Positions 31,935 to 40,144 of a stretch of 44,295 nucleotides of DNA are shown piece after piece (position 1 is the first letter of the stretch; every line of letters begins with the position of its first letter). This DNA is from Protofrankia sp963555915 (GTDB taxonomy: Bacteria > Actinomycetota > Actinomycetes > Frankiales > Frankiaceae). Below the pieces are notes generated by a model that was given only the letters and a program-made list of their open reading frames with translations, was not told where the DNA came from and did not search any database. The stretch covers positions 1-44,295 of the forward strand of contig NZ_CAUVXL010000006.1 of assembly GCF_963555915.1 (NCBI RefSeq), written 5' to 3'. Made by a program: the position numbers and the translations under genes.

Positions 31935-33916
31935 CTGAGGTGTTCGGGACCGAGCCCCGCCTGGTGGGTGAGCGCTACGAGCTGGGCGAGATCCTCGGTT
32001 ACGGCGGTATGGCCGAGGTCTACCGCGGTCGCGACGTGCGGCTCGGGCGCGAGGTCGCGGTCAAGACGCTGCGCGCTGATCTCGCACGCGACGAGACCTT
32101 CCTGGCCCGGTTCCGACGCGAGGCGCAGTCGTCCGCGGCGCTCAACCATCCCGCGATCGTGTCCGTCTACGACACCGGCGAAGACCTGATCAACGGCATG
32201 ACCATTCCGTACATCGTGATGGAGTACGTGGAGGGACGCACCCTGCGCGACGCACTCCAGCGCGAGGGTCGGTTCACCGAACGCCGGGCCATGGAAATCA
32301 CCTCCGACGTGTGCGCCGCGCTCGACTACAGCCATCGGATGGGCATCATCCACCGGGACATCAAGCCCGCGAACGTGATGCTCTGCCTGGACGGCTCGGT
32401 CAAGGTGATGGACTTCGGCATCGCCCGGGCGACCGCTGCCACCGCGTCCCACATGACGCAGACCGCCGCGGTGATCGGCACTGCCCAGTACCTGTCGCCC
32501 GAACAGGCGCGTGGGATCCGGGTGGACGCCCGCAGCGATGTCTACTCGACCGGAGTACTGCTCTACGAGCTGCTGACCGGACTGCCACCGTTCCGTGGCG
32601 ACTCCCCGGTCGCCGTCGCCTACCAGCACGTGCGGGAGAACCCGGCGGCGCCGTCCACCCATGACCGCGACATCACCCCCGATGCCGACGCGATCGTGTT
32701 CAAGGCGATGGAAAAGGATCCCGACCGCCGCTACTCCACCGCCGGGGAGATGCGCGACGACCTCGAACGTGCTCTTACCGGCCGGCGCATCTACGCGCCA
32801 CCGCTCATGGGCGACCAGCTCGCCACCCGGATGAACCCACCCGGGCCGCCAACGGGGACGCAGGTGATCTCCCGTGATCGTGACGCCTACTACGGGGACG
32901 ACTACCCGGACTCCCGCGACGACCCCTACGGCAAGACGGCATACGGCCAGAACGCCTACGACCAAACCGGCGGCTACAACCGGGCGGGCGGCGGTGGCAC
33001 CGGTCTGAGCGACGGCGGCCCGGTCGACGCCGGAGCGCCGCCCGAGCCCGAGCGACGGTCGGCCGCCTGGAAGTACATCCTGGCCGGGCTGTCGGTGGTG
33101 GCGGTCTTCGTCATCGTCACGTTGATGGCCACCAAATTCCTCGGTGGCAGCTCGACCGCCAACACCGCCAGCGGCACGACGAAGATCCCTGGAAACCTCG
33201 TCGGGCAATCGAAGACCGTCGCCGAGAACAACCTCAACAACGCCGGTTTCACCAACATCCGGTCGAATACCGTCCAGGACAATGCGCCAAAGGACCAGGT
33301 CACCGCGGTTGATCCGTCTTCGGGCACCACGGTGGCCAAGACCGCGCAGATCACCCTCAGCGTGTCGGCCGGCCCTGGAGCGTTCACCGTGCCGCCGGTG
33401 GTCGGTCTCAGCCAGAACGACGCGGTGACTCAGCTGAAGGCGGCCGGGCTCACGCCCAAGGTGACTTCCTTCACCGGTGCGAGCACTCTGAAGCCGGGCT
33501 ACGTCCAGTCCGCCGACCCCGATGTCGGAACATCGGTGACCTCCGGCGAGACGGTCACCATCTCCGTGGTCAGCCAGCAGATCACCATCCCGGACGTGAC
33601 GAGCCAACCGCTCGACGCGGCACAGGCCACCCTGGAGGGGTACGGCCTCAAGGTGATCCAGCAGTCCAGGGTGAGCAGTCAGCCGACCGGCACCGTGGTC
33701 GCCCAGAGCCCGCCGAGAAGCAGTTCGGTCAGCCGCACGTCGACCGTGACGCTGTATGTCTCACAGCAGCAGCAGACCGAGACCCAGACGCCGACCCAGA
33801 CGCCGTCAGCGACGCCGTCCAGTAGTCCGTCGCCCTCCCCGAGCGCGACACCGTCGCCGTCGCCGACGGCCGCCTCCCCGACCTCGTCGAGTACCCGGCG
33901 CGGACCTTTTCAGTAG
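31922..33916 (+). CDS. pknB: PASTA-domain Ser/Thr protein kinase PknB
   Basis: 664 residues from GTG 31922; GTG 31931, overlapping the pknA stop as GTGA, is an equally reasonable start. Kinase domain (about 15-280): LGYGGMAEVYRG, VAVKTLRADLARDETF, HRDIKPANVML, DFGIARA, GTAQYLSPEQARG. A Tyr/Asp/Gly-rich juxtamembrane stretch is followed by one membrane segment (about 381-403) and three extracellular PASTA repeats (about 420-618), which in this family sense muropeptides or lipid II. The mycobacterial protein has four PASTA domains, so this is one fewer. The tail is a Thr/Pro/Ser-rich low-complexity wall-like extension (TQTPTQTPSATPSSSPSPSPSA region). Last gene of the operon. Confidence 0.95.
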   Translation: MAGVTEVFGTEPRLVGERYELGEILGYGGMAEVYRGRDVRLGREVAVKTLRADLARDETFLARFRREAQSSAALNHPAIVSVYDTGEDLINGMTIPYIVMEYVEGRTLRDALQREGRFTERRAMEITSDVCAALDYSHRMGIIHRDIKPANVMLCLDGSVKVMDFGIARATAATASHMTQTAAVIGTAQYLSPEQARGIRVDARSDVYSTGVLLYELLTGLPPFRGDSPVAVAYQHVRENPAAPSTHDRDITPDADAIVFKAMEKDPDRRYSTAGEMRDDLERALTGRRIYAPPLMGDQLATRMNPPGPPTGTQVISRDRDAYYGDDYPDSRDDPYGKTAYGQNAYDQTGGYNRAGGGGTGLSDGGPVDAGAPPEPERRSAAWKYILAGLSVVAVFVIVTLMATKFLGGSSTANTASGTTKIPGNLVGQSKTVAENNLNNAGFTNIRSNTVQDNAPKDQVTAVDPSSGTTVAKTAQITLSVSAGPGAFTVPPVVGLSQNDAVTQLKAAGLTPKVTSFTGASTLKPGYVQSADPDVGTSVTSGETVTISVVSQQITIPDVTSQPLDAAQATLEGYGLKVIQQSRVSSQPTGTVVAQSPPRSSSVSRTSTVTLYVSQQQQTETQTPTQTPSATPSSSPSPSPSATPSPSPTAASPTSSSTRRGPFQ

Positions 33917-33927
33917 TGGGATCGATC

Positions 33928-33987
33928 GGGCCCAGGGTCAACGGGCCCAGGGTCAACGGGCCCAGGGTCAACGGGCCCAGGGTCAGA
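33928..33987. repeat. 15-bp tandem repeat between pknB and pabA, four copies
   Basis: gggcccagggtcaac at 33928-33942, 33943-33957, 33958-33972 and a variant at 33973-33987. Each unit contains the palindrome GGGCCC. It fills the convergent junction and the fourth unit supplies the stop codon (tca, 33983-33985) of pabA. Confidence 0.93.
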
Positions 33988-34630
33988 CGAAGGCCGTCTG
34001 ACGCAGGGCTTCGACCTCTGCTGACAGCGCCGGCGCCAGCGCGAGCGCCATGTCGTCCCCGCAGACCGACAGCCAACGGGCCAGCAACAGGTGGCCGCCC
34101 TGGGTCAGTACCGATTCCGGGTGGAACTGGACGCCTTCCAGCGGCAGGGTCCGATGGCGCATCGCCATGACCACACCGCTCTCGGTACGCGCGGTCACCT
34201 CGATCTCGTCCGGCAGCGTTGCGGCATCCACCGCGAGCGAGTGATAACGCGTCGCGACAAACGGTGACGGCAGGTCCGCCAGCACACCGGTGCCGGCGTG
34301 CTGGACCACCGACGTCTTGCCGTGCAGCAGCTCGGGCGCCCGGTCGACCGTGGCCCCGAACGCCACCCCGAGCGCCTGATGGCCCAGGCACACCCCGAGC
34401 ATCGGGACGCCGGCCGCCGCGCACGCGCGCACCATCGGGACGCTCACCCCGGCCGCCTCCGGCGTTCCCGGCCCGGGTGAGACCAGCACCCCGGCGACAC
34501 CGAGCGCGACAAGATCGTCAACGTCGACCTCGTCGTTGCGGCGGACGACGCTGTCCGCGCCGAGCTGGCCGAGATACTGCACCAGGTTGAACACGAACGA
34601 GTCGTAGTTGTCGACAACCAGGATCCGCAT
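33983..34630 (-). CDS. pabA: Aminodeoxychorismate/anthranilate synthase glutaminase component
   Basis: 215 residues. Class I glutamine amidotransferase starting MRILVVDNYDSFVFNLVQYL, oxyanion loop SPGPGTPEAAG, nucleophile in GVCLGHQALG (Cys about 80), and FHPESVLTQGG with the His/Glu pair. It supplies ammonia to chorismate for folate (PabB) or tryptophan (TrpE) synthesis; such proteins are often amphibolic. The gene is conserved next to pknB in actinomycetes, where it is annotated pabA or trpG. The tail (about 195-215) is not conserved. Confidence 0.92.
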   Translation of the reverse strand: MRILVVDNYDSFVFNLVQYLGQLGADSVVRRNDEVDVDDLVALGVAGVLVSPGPGTPEAAGVSVPMVRACAAAGVPMLGVCLGHQALGVAFGATVDRAPELLHGKTSVVQHAGTGVLADLPSPFVATRYHSLAVDAATLPDEIEVTARTESGVVMAMRHRTLPLEGVQFHPESVLTQGGHLLLARWLSVCGDDMALALAPALSAEVEALRQTAFV

Positions 34631-34726
34631 CTGCCTGTCCCCTCCGCCTATCCCTATCCGGAACCGGCCGGATGCTCCGGCGGATCGCGGCGACGCCGCT
34701 CGACCATAGTGACAACCAGCAGGGCT

Positions 34727-36484
34727 TCAGCCGCCGGCAGCGTCCGGATCCGGCTTGCCCGTCCCGACGTCGGCCTTCTCCGCATCCCGCAGCGCCCTGC
34801 GCAGGACCTTGCCAATTCCGATCTTCGGCAGTGGCTCGGTCCGAAATTCGAAGATCTTGGGAACCTTGTATGCGGACAGCTCCTTGGCTGCGTGTGCCCG
34901 CACCTCGTCGACGGTGAGCGACGCACCGGACCGCAGCACCAGAAAGGCCTTGACCGTCTCACCACGGTAGGCGTCCGGGACGCCGATCACGGCGACCTCG
35001 GCGACCTCGGGTATCGCCAACAGGACCTCCTCGATCTCGGTCGGGTAAATGTTGAATCCACCCGCAATAATGATCTCCTTCTTCCGGTCGACGATCTCGA
35101 ACCAGCCATCGGCGTCCATCCGCGCGATGTCACCGGTGAGGATCCAGCCATCCTCGGTCAGCGTCGCTTTGGTGGCCTCCGGGTTCTCCCAGTAGCCGGC
35201 GAACACCTGCGGACCCCGCACCAGCAACTCACCGGGTTCGCCCACCGGCACTTCCCGGGTGGGGTCGTCCCTGTCGACGATTTTCGCTTCGGTGGACGGG
35301 ACGGGCAGCCCGATCCATCCCGGGCGTGTCGTACCTCCCAACGGACCGGCGTGGGTCAACGGTGACGTCTCGGTCATGCCGTATCCCTCGACGACCGGCA
35401 TACCGGTCGCGGCCTCCCAACGCCGCTGAAGATCGGCGGGGAGTTTCATCGCGCCGGACAGGCAGCCCCGCAGCGAGGTGAGGTCGACGCTCCGCGCCCG
35501 TGGGTTGTCCAACAGGGCCTGATAAATAGGCGGAACGCCCGGGAAAAGCGTCGGACGGTGCCTGACGATGGCGTCGAATACCATGGTCACGTCAAACTTC
35601 GGCAGCAGGACGACGTGCGCACCGAGCACCATTCCCTGAATCAGGCACAGCGTCATGCCGTAGGCGTGGAACATCGGCAGTACCGCAATAATCACCTCGT
35701 GGCCGAGGCGGGCGTCGACGATCCAGGCCCGACCCTGCTCGCCATTCGTGACGAGATTTCGGTGGGTCAGCATCGCGCCTTTGGCCGTTCCGGTCGTTCC
35801 CGTGGTGTACAGCAGGACTGCGACGTCGGACGGGGCTGCCTGGGCCGAGGTGCTCACCGGCTCGGCCCGGCCGGTCCTCAGCACGTCCAGGAATGCGTGT
35901 GCCCGGGCGTCCGCAGGCAGGTCCGTCACAATCTCGGCACGCCTGCGCCGCGCCTTGGCGATGGGTAGCCGCAGCAGCAGCTGGTCCTTTTTCGGCAGGA
36001 AGTCCGGAATCGAGGTGGAGATGACCTCGCGCACCCTGGTCCGGCCGGATCGGCGGGCCGCCTCAACCGCCGCGTAGGTCCGGTCGAGGCAGATCACGTA
36101 CTCCGCTCCGCAGTCGGCGAGCTGGTGGGTGAGTTCGGCCTCGGTATAGAGGGGATTCGCCTCGGCCACAATTGCGCCGAGCCGTACCGCCGCCTGGAAA
36201 GCGATCACGTGCTGCGGACAGTTCGGCAGGATCAGCGCTACCCGGTCACCCACCCGGACGCCCAACTTTACAAGGCCGCCGGCAAATGCCCCGACCTGTT
36301 CGTCGAGGACGCTGTAGGTCGTGGTAGTACCAAAGAAGGAAATCGCCGGACTTGTCGGAAACCTGGCCACGACATTCTCGAACAACTGCCCCAACGTGAT
36401 ATCAGGGACCTCGACCTCCCTGGGGACACCCTCGACATACGACGACTGCCACGGCCTGTCAGCATAGGTGGTGGATTCGGTCAT
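34727..36484 (-). CDS. Long-chain fatty-acid-CoA ligase-like AMP-binding protein (FadD)
   Basis: 585 residues from ATG 36484, with GGGAG 6 bases upstream; further upstream Met codons extend into low-complexity sequence. ANL-superfamily motifs: YTTGTTGTAKGAMLTHRNL (P-loop, about 220-238), GYGMTETSPLTH, GEPGELLVRGPQVFAGYW, GWILTGDIARMDADGWFEIVDRKKEIIIAGG, and C-terminal Lys in YKVPKIFEF…PKIGIGKVLRR. It activates a fatty acid to acyl-CoA via acyl-AMP; chain length is not predictable. This gene separates pabA from crgA. The upstream region carries paired direct and inverted repeats that may bind a regulator. Confidence 0.92.
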   Translation of the reverse strand: MTESTTYADRPWQSSYVEGVPREVEVPDITLGQLFENVVARFPTSPAISFFGTTTTYSVLDEQVGAFAGGLVKLGVRVGDRVALILPNCPQHVIAFQAAVRLGAIVAEANPLYTEAELTHQLADCGAEYVICLDRTYAAVEAARRSGRTRVREVISTSIPDFLPKKDQLLLRLPIAKARRRRAEIVTDLPADARAHAFLDVLRTGRAEPVSTSAQAAPSDVAVLLYTTGTTGTAKGAMLTHRNLVTNGEQGRAWIVDARLGHEVIIAVLPMFHAYGMTLCLIQGMVLGAHVVLLPKFDVTMVFDAIVRHRPTLFPGVPPIYQALLDNPRARSVDLTSLRGCLSGAMKLPADLQRRWEAATGMPVVEGYGMTETSPLTHAGPLGGTTRPGWIGLPVPSTEAKIVDRDDPTREVPVGEPGELLVRGPQVFAGYWENPEATKATLTEDGWILTGDIARMDADGWFEIVDRKKEIIIAGGFNIYPTEIEEVLLAIPEVAEVAVIGVPDAYRGETVKAFLVLRSGASLTVDEVRAHAAKELSAYKVPKIFEFRTEPLPKIGIGKVLRRALRDAEKADVGTGKPDPDAAGG

Positions 36485-36927
36485 GACGGTCTCCCGCTCG
36501 GTTGTCGATCCACCTGGCATCGCGGGCACACTCCTAGTCAGTTTGCGGTTGAGCGTCATTCTGGCAAGGAAACGAACGGGAAACAGCTCGGAGCTCCCGG
36601 CGACAGGGACGCGGCAGGTAGGGCGGCAGCGGGAGTGCCCACCGTGGATGCCGGGGAGTCGCCGGCATCCTGGGCGCCGGCCGGACCGGCCCGCCTTCAG
36701 AGATCGTGCCGACCTGGCCGACCTGGCCGAACGTGTCCGACTTGGCCGAACGTGTCCGACTGTACGGACCTGGCCGGACACGTTCGCAATGGCCCGTTCG
36801 GCCAGGCGTGAGCCCGGGCCTGTCTACCCTGTGGGACAGGTGGTCCGCAGTATCCCGGCCGATGCCCTCGGCCGGGATGGCCCCGGCCAGCCCACGAAGG
36901 TCGTCACGGTCCTCAAGGAGCCTCGAA
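36485..36927. promoter_or_regulatory. fadD-crgA divergent region with direct and inverted repeats
   Basis: No gene seen in this 443-bp divergent spacer. CGAACGTGTCCG occurs twice in direct orientation (36728-36739, 36747-36758; 19-bp period) and once inverted as CGGACACGTTCG (36775-36786), giving a 12-bp perfect inverted repeat with a 16-base loop. This suits an operator for a dimeric regulator, or a hairpin in the crgA leader. It lies about 140-250 bases from both start codons. Confidence 0.55.
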
Positions 36928-37188
36928 GTGCCCGTTTCCCGGCGTCGCAAGAAGAAGTCGACCACGTCACCACCGCAGGTCGCCCAGGTCCGCAAGCACA
37001 AGCCGCCGTCGCCGCCGTGGGTGGGCGTAATGATCTTGGCGCTCTTCGCGATCGGAGTCATCTGGCTGTTGGTCTACTACTTCTCCAACGGCAACGTCCC
37101 CGGACTGGACAGTCTAGGCGCCTGGAACATCCTGATTGGGTTCGGTTTTGTCGTGGTTGGCCTTGGAGTGGCTACCCAGTGGCGGTAG
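36928..37188 (+). CDS. crgA: Cell division protein CrgA
   Basis: 86 residues from GTG 36928, with AAGGAG 7 bases upstream. The basic N-terminus PVSRRRKKKST and the two membrane segments PWVGVMILALFAIGVIWLLVYYF region (about 31-53) and WNILIGFGFVVVGLGVATQWR (about 65-86) match CrgA. In streptomycetes it restrains FtsZ ring formation; in mycobacteria it bridges FtsZ, FtsQ, FtsI and CwsA. It lies near the pknB operon as expected, but with fadD in between. Confidence 0.93.
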   Translation: MPVSRRRKKKSTTSPPQVAQVRKHKPPSPPWVGVMILALFAIGVIWLLVYYFSNGNVPGLDSLGAWNILIGFGFVVVGLGVATQWR

Positions 37189-37242
37189 CGCATACCAGTG
37201 GTGTTCCCAAAGAGTTCCACGGCTGTCATTCATCCCCAACAG

Positions 37243-37262
37243 TTGTCCACAATGTGGATATC
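37243..37262. promoter_or_regulatory. Pair of inverted DnaA-box-like sites
   Basis: TTGTCCACA (37243-37251) matches the actinobacterial DnaA box consensus exactly. It is followed after 2 bases by TGTGGATAT, an inverted near-match. The junction between crgA and the convergent GH15 gene contains nothing else recognisable. Two nine-mers are too few for an origin; a role is speculative. Confidence 0.4.
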
Positions 37263-37344
37263 GCACTGTGGTGGCTCACAGCTTGCACCCGCGACCTGCC
37301 GATCATCGCGGTAAGCAACAAAAGCGTTACGCGGAGCACCGGAC

Positions 37345-39312
37345 TCACGGGGTACCGGGCTCAAGGTCCGCTGGTGTGAGGCCGGTGGCCCCTGAGCCCT
37401 CCTCGGCCCGAATCACGTGCATGACCGCGTTGATGAGGGCTAGGTGGGTGAACGCCTGCGGAAAGTTCCCCAGATGCCGGCCGGTGCTCGGGTCGAGCTC
37501 TTCGGCGTAGAGATCCAGCGGGCTCGCGAAGCTCAGCAGCCGCTCGCAGTGCTGCCGGGCGGCGACCACCTCGCCGATCTCCACCAGGGCGGACACCAAC
37601 CAGTAGGAGCACATCAGGAAGGCGCCCTCCTCCCCCACCAGTCCATCGTCGGTCTCCTCGACCCGATACCGCAGGACGAGACCGTCGACCGTGAGCTCCG
37701 CGGCGATCGCGAGGATGGTGGCCCGCACGCGCGGATCGTCCGGCGGCAGGAATCCCAGCAATGGCATGAGCAGCAGCGAGGCATCCAACGGCTTCGCGTT
37801 GTAGCACTGGGTGAACACCCCCCGCTCGTCGAGACCATTCGCGCACACGTCGGCATGGATCTCGTCGGCAACAGCGGCCCAACGGTCCGCGGTCTTCGAA
37901 TCCCCGCGCATCGCCGCCAGCCGCCGGCCACGGTCGACGGCAACCCAGCACATCACTTTCGAGGACGTGAAGTGCCGCAGCTGCCCGCGCACCTCCCAGA
38001 TGCCGCAATCAGGCTCCCGCCAGTGTTCGGCTGCGGTGTCGACCAGCTTGACCAGCACCGGCCACAGGCGCTCGGAGAGGTAGTCCCGTGACCGGGTATG
38101 GAGGTAGACCGAGTCGAGGATCGCACCCCAGAGATCATGCTGGCGCTGGGAGAACGCGGCATTGCCGACCCGGACCGGAAATGCCCCCTCATAACCGGAC
38201 AAATGCCCAAGCACCCGCTCATTCAGCCGACTTTCGCCGCCGACGCCATACATGATCTGCAAGTCGTCACCGTTCTCGCAGACGTCCGCGATGAACGAGA
38301 AGAAGTCATTCGCCTCGGAATCGAGGCCCAGGGTGTAAAGACCCCACAGGGTGAACGTGGAGTCACGGATCCAGCTGTACCGGTAGTCCCAGTTGCGTTC
38401 GCCCTGCGGCGTCTCCGGCAGAGATGTGGTGGACGCCGCGAGCAGCGCACCGGTGGGGGCGTAGGTCAGGCCCTTGAGCGCCAGTGCGCTGCGCTGCAGA
38501 TGCTGGCGCCACGGGTGGTCCGGGAAGACGCCACGCGAGAGCCACTGCCGCCAGAACGCGGTTGTCCGCGCCACCGCCGCCACCGCCTCCGTGTAGCTAC
38601 CCGGCAGGAACGGGTCGCTCGCCCGCCAGGTCAGGGCGACGAATGCGGTTCCGCCTTCGGTCAGGGTGGTTCGGGCATGCGCCCGGCGTCCGTCGAAGCC
38701 CAGGCGCAGGTCGGTGCGCAGTCGCAGGGTCAGGTCGCCATGCTGCCCGGCATGAGGGTCGGTATGGCCCGAATCAGCCTCCTTCCCATTACTAACAGTT
38801 ACAGCACTGCCGTAGTCCGCAGCCTCATATGCCCAGCCGGCCGGGCGGCAACCATAGTCGAAGTTCGGCTCGCACAGCAGCGTCAGGTCGACCGAGCCGT
38901 GCTCGCAGCGGGCGAGCCGGAGCAGGACATGTTCGGCGTCCCAGTCGGTCGGCGTGCGCCGGTGGGTGTTGGACCGCTGCGCTGTGCGGTGCCAACGTCC
39001 GACAATCAGACAGTCGGTGACGATGAGCCAGCCGTTTGGCGTCTGCCAGGTCGTCTCCAGGATGTTGGTACCCGGCAGGTAACGACGCCCAGCTGGGATC
39101 ATCGTCCGGTCAGGTCCGAACCGAAAGCCGCCTGCGGACCGGTCGAGGATCGCGCCGAAAACCGACGGAGCGTCCGGCCGTGGCAGGCACATCCACTCGA
39201 TGTTGCCGCTCGGCGCGACCAGAGCGGTGGTCTCACAGTCGGAGAGGAAGGCGTACTCGGCGATGGGTGGGAACGGGCTCGTACTGCCACGCCTCGTCGG
39301 TGATGATTGCAC
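37345..39312 (-). CDS. Second GH15 family glycosidase
   Basis: 655 residues from GTG 39312, with AGGAGG 9 bases upstream. N-terminal sandwich domain with YAFLSDCETTALVAPSGNIEWMCLPRPDAPSVF, then the (alpha/alpha)6 barrel with QGERNWDYRYSWIRDSTFTLWGLY and, at the end, TGRHLGNFPQAFTHLALINAV. Compared with the paralogue at 6698-8554 it has inserts in the N-terminal domain (around SNGKEADSGHTDPHAGQHGD) and GRH where the other has GEQ before LGNFPQ. Likely cytoplasmic trehalase or alpha-glucosidase; substrate unknown. It lies between crgA and the PH-domain gene, a place where no such gene is usual. Confidence 0.91.
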   Translation of the reverse strand: MQSSPTRRGSTSPFPPIAEYAFLSDCETTALVAPSGNIEWMCLPRPDAPSVFGAILDRSAGGFRFGPDRTMIPAGRRYLPGTNILETTWQTPNGWLIVTDCLIVGRWHRTAQRSNTHRRTPTDWDAEHVLLRLARCEHGSVDLTLLCEPNFDYGCRPAGWAYEAADYGSAVTVSNGKEADSGHTDPHAGQHGDLTLRLRTDLRLGFDGRRAHARTTLTEGGTAFVALTWRASDPFLPGSYTEAVAAVARTTAFWRQWLSRGVFPDHPWRQHLQRSALALKGLTYAPTGALLAASTTSLPETPQGERNWDYRYSWIRDSTFTLWGLYTLGLDSEANDFFSFIADVCENGDDLQIMYGVGGESRLNERVLGHLSGYEGAFPVRVGNAAFSQRQHDLWGAILDSVYLHTRSRDYLSERLWPVLVKLVDTAAEHWREPDCGIWEVRGQLRHFTSSKVMCWVAVDRGRRLAAMRGDSKTADRWAAVADEIHADVCANGLDERGVFTQCYNAKPLDASLLLMPLLGFLPPDDPRVRATILAIAAELTVDGLVLRYRVEETDDGLVGEEGAFLMCSYWLVSALVEIGEVVAARQHCERLLSFASPLDLYAEELDPSTGRHLGNFPQAFTHLALINAVMHVIRAEEGSGATGLTPADLEPGTP

Positions 39313-39518
39313 GTTCACTCTCCTCCTGCGTCCACGCACCCCACCGGACGGGACGCGCCGGACATCGAACAGGCCGTCATCTGACGTGACGGCAAGACAG
39401 CGGATAGTAACCGTCATGAAGATGAGGCCCGCGCAGGCCGCGCCCACGGACGGAGATCGGGATCCCGTGCCCGACCCGGCCGGCCAACCAGTGGTCGGGA
39501 TGTGCTGTGCTGGGTGAC

Positions 39519-40037
39519 ATGCGGGACGACGAATTCGGTGCCGACGAAGGTGGTGCCGACGAAGGTGGTGCCGATCAAGCCGGTATCGATGGGATCATCG
39601 ACTCTCACATCTGGTCACCGCCGTGGTGGCGAGTGATCGTCTATGCGGCGGCCGGCATGGTGGTGCTCGCGGTCGCGGCGATCGGCTCTCTCGCGTTCCG
39701 GCTTGGTTCACTGGACGGCCCAGGCCGCCTACTGGTGGCGATCGGCGGGGCCGGCCTGATCGTACTGGCCGTACGGGACGCCCTCGCCCGGCCCGCACTT
39801 CGGGTGGACGACGGTGGCATCGACCTGGTGGACGGGATCCACCGGCTGCATCTACCCTGGGCCGCTGTACTGCGGGTACGGGCCGACATCCTCACCCACA
39901 ACCGTCGCGGCGTGCACATACGCGTTCTCACTGTCGAGACGCTTGACGGCCCCCTGCTACTGAGCCGTCGCCAGCTCGGCACCGAACCCGAGCGGGTCGC
40001 CGCAGCCGTGGAGGCGGTCCGCCGTCGCCACGGCTGA
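39519..40037 (+). CDS. PH-domain membrane protein
   Basis: 172 residues from ATG 39519; GTG 39507 is an alternative. An acidic N-terminus with the repeat GADEG (15-bp repeats at about 39537-39580) precedes two membrane segments (WRVIVYAAAGMVVLAVAAIGSLAF and LLVAIGGAGLIVLAVRDAL). A bacterial PH-like domain follows (LRVDDGGIDLVDGIHRLHLPWAAVLRVRAD … GVHIRVLTVETLDGPLLLSRRQLG). It matches the PH-domain protein located between crgA and ppiA in mycobacteria (position of Rv0010c). Function unknown. Confidence 0.82.
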   Translation: MRDDEFGADEGGADEGGADQAGIDGIIDSHIWSPPWWRVIVYAAAGMVVLAVAAIGSLAFRLGSLDGPGRLLVAIGGAGLIVLAVRDALARPALRVDDGGIDLVDGIHRLHLPWAAVLRVRADILTHNRRGVHIRVLTVETLDGPLLLSRRQLGTEPERVAAAVEAVRRRHG

Positions 40038-40144
40038 CACATCTGACACATCTGACACATCCGCTACCGGACGAACACCGCCGGCGGCGGCGCGCAGCAG
40101 GTGCGCACATCGGGCATCCGTCATACGCGCGTCATACGCCCACG
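40036..40144. repeat. Short repeats at the PH protein-rhomboid junction
   Basis: ctgacacat occurs three times at 40035-40061 (9-bp period, the first overlapping the stop of the PH-domain gene). gtcatacgc occurs twice with 11-bp spacing (40120 and 40131), and the second copy contains the rhomboid stop codon (40132-40134). Confidence 0.75.

Noticed and set aside
30989..33607. Long minus-strand open frame (872 codons)
   Set aside because: Antisense to pknA and pknB; no recognisable domain, explained by high GC third-position bias.
37243..37262. Chromosomal origin of replication
   Set aside because: Only two DnaA-box-like nine-mers, no AT-rich unwinding region, and no dnaA or dnaN nearby.
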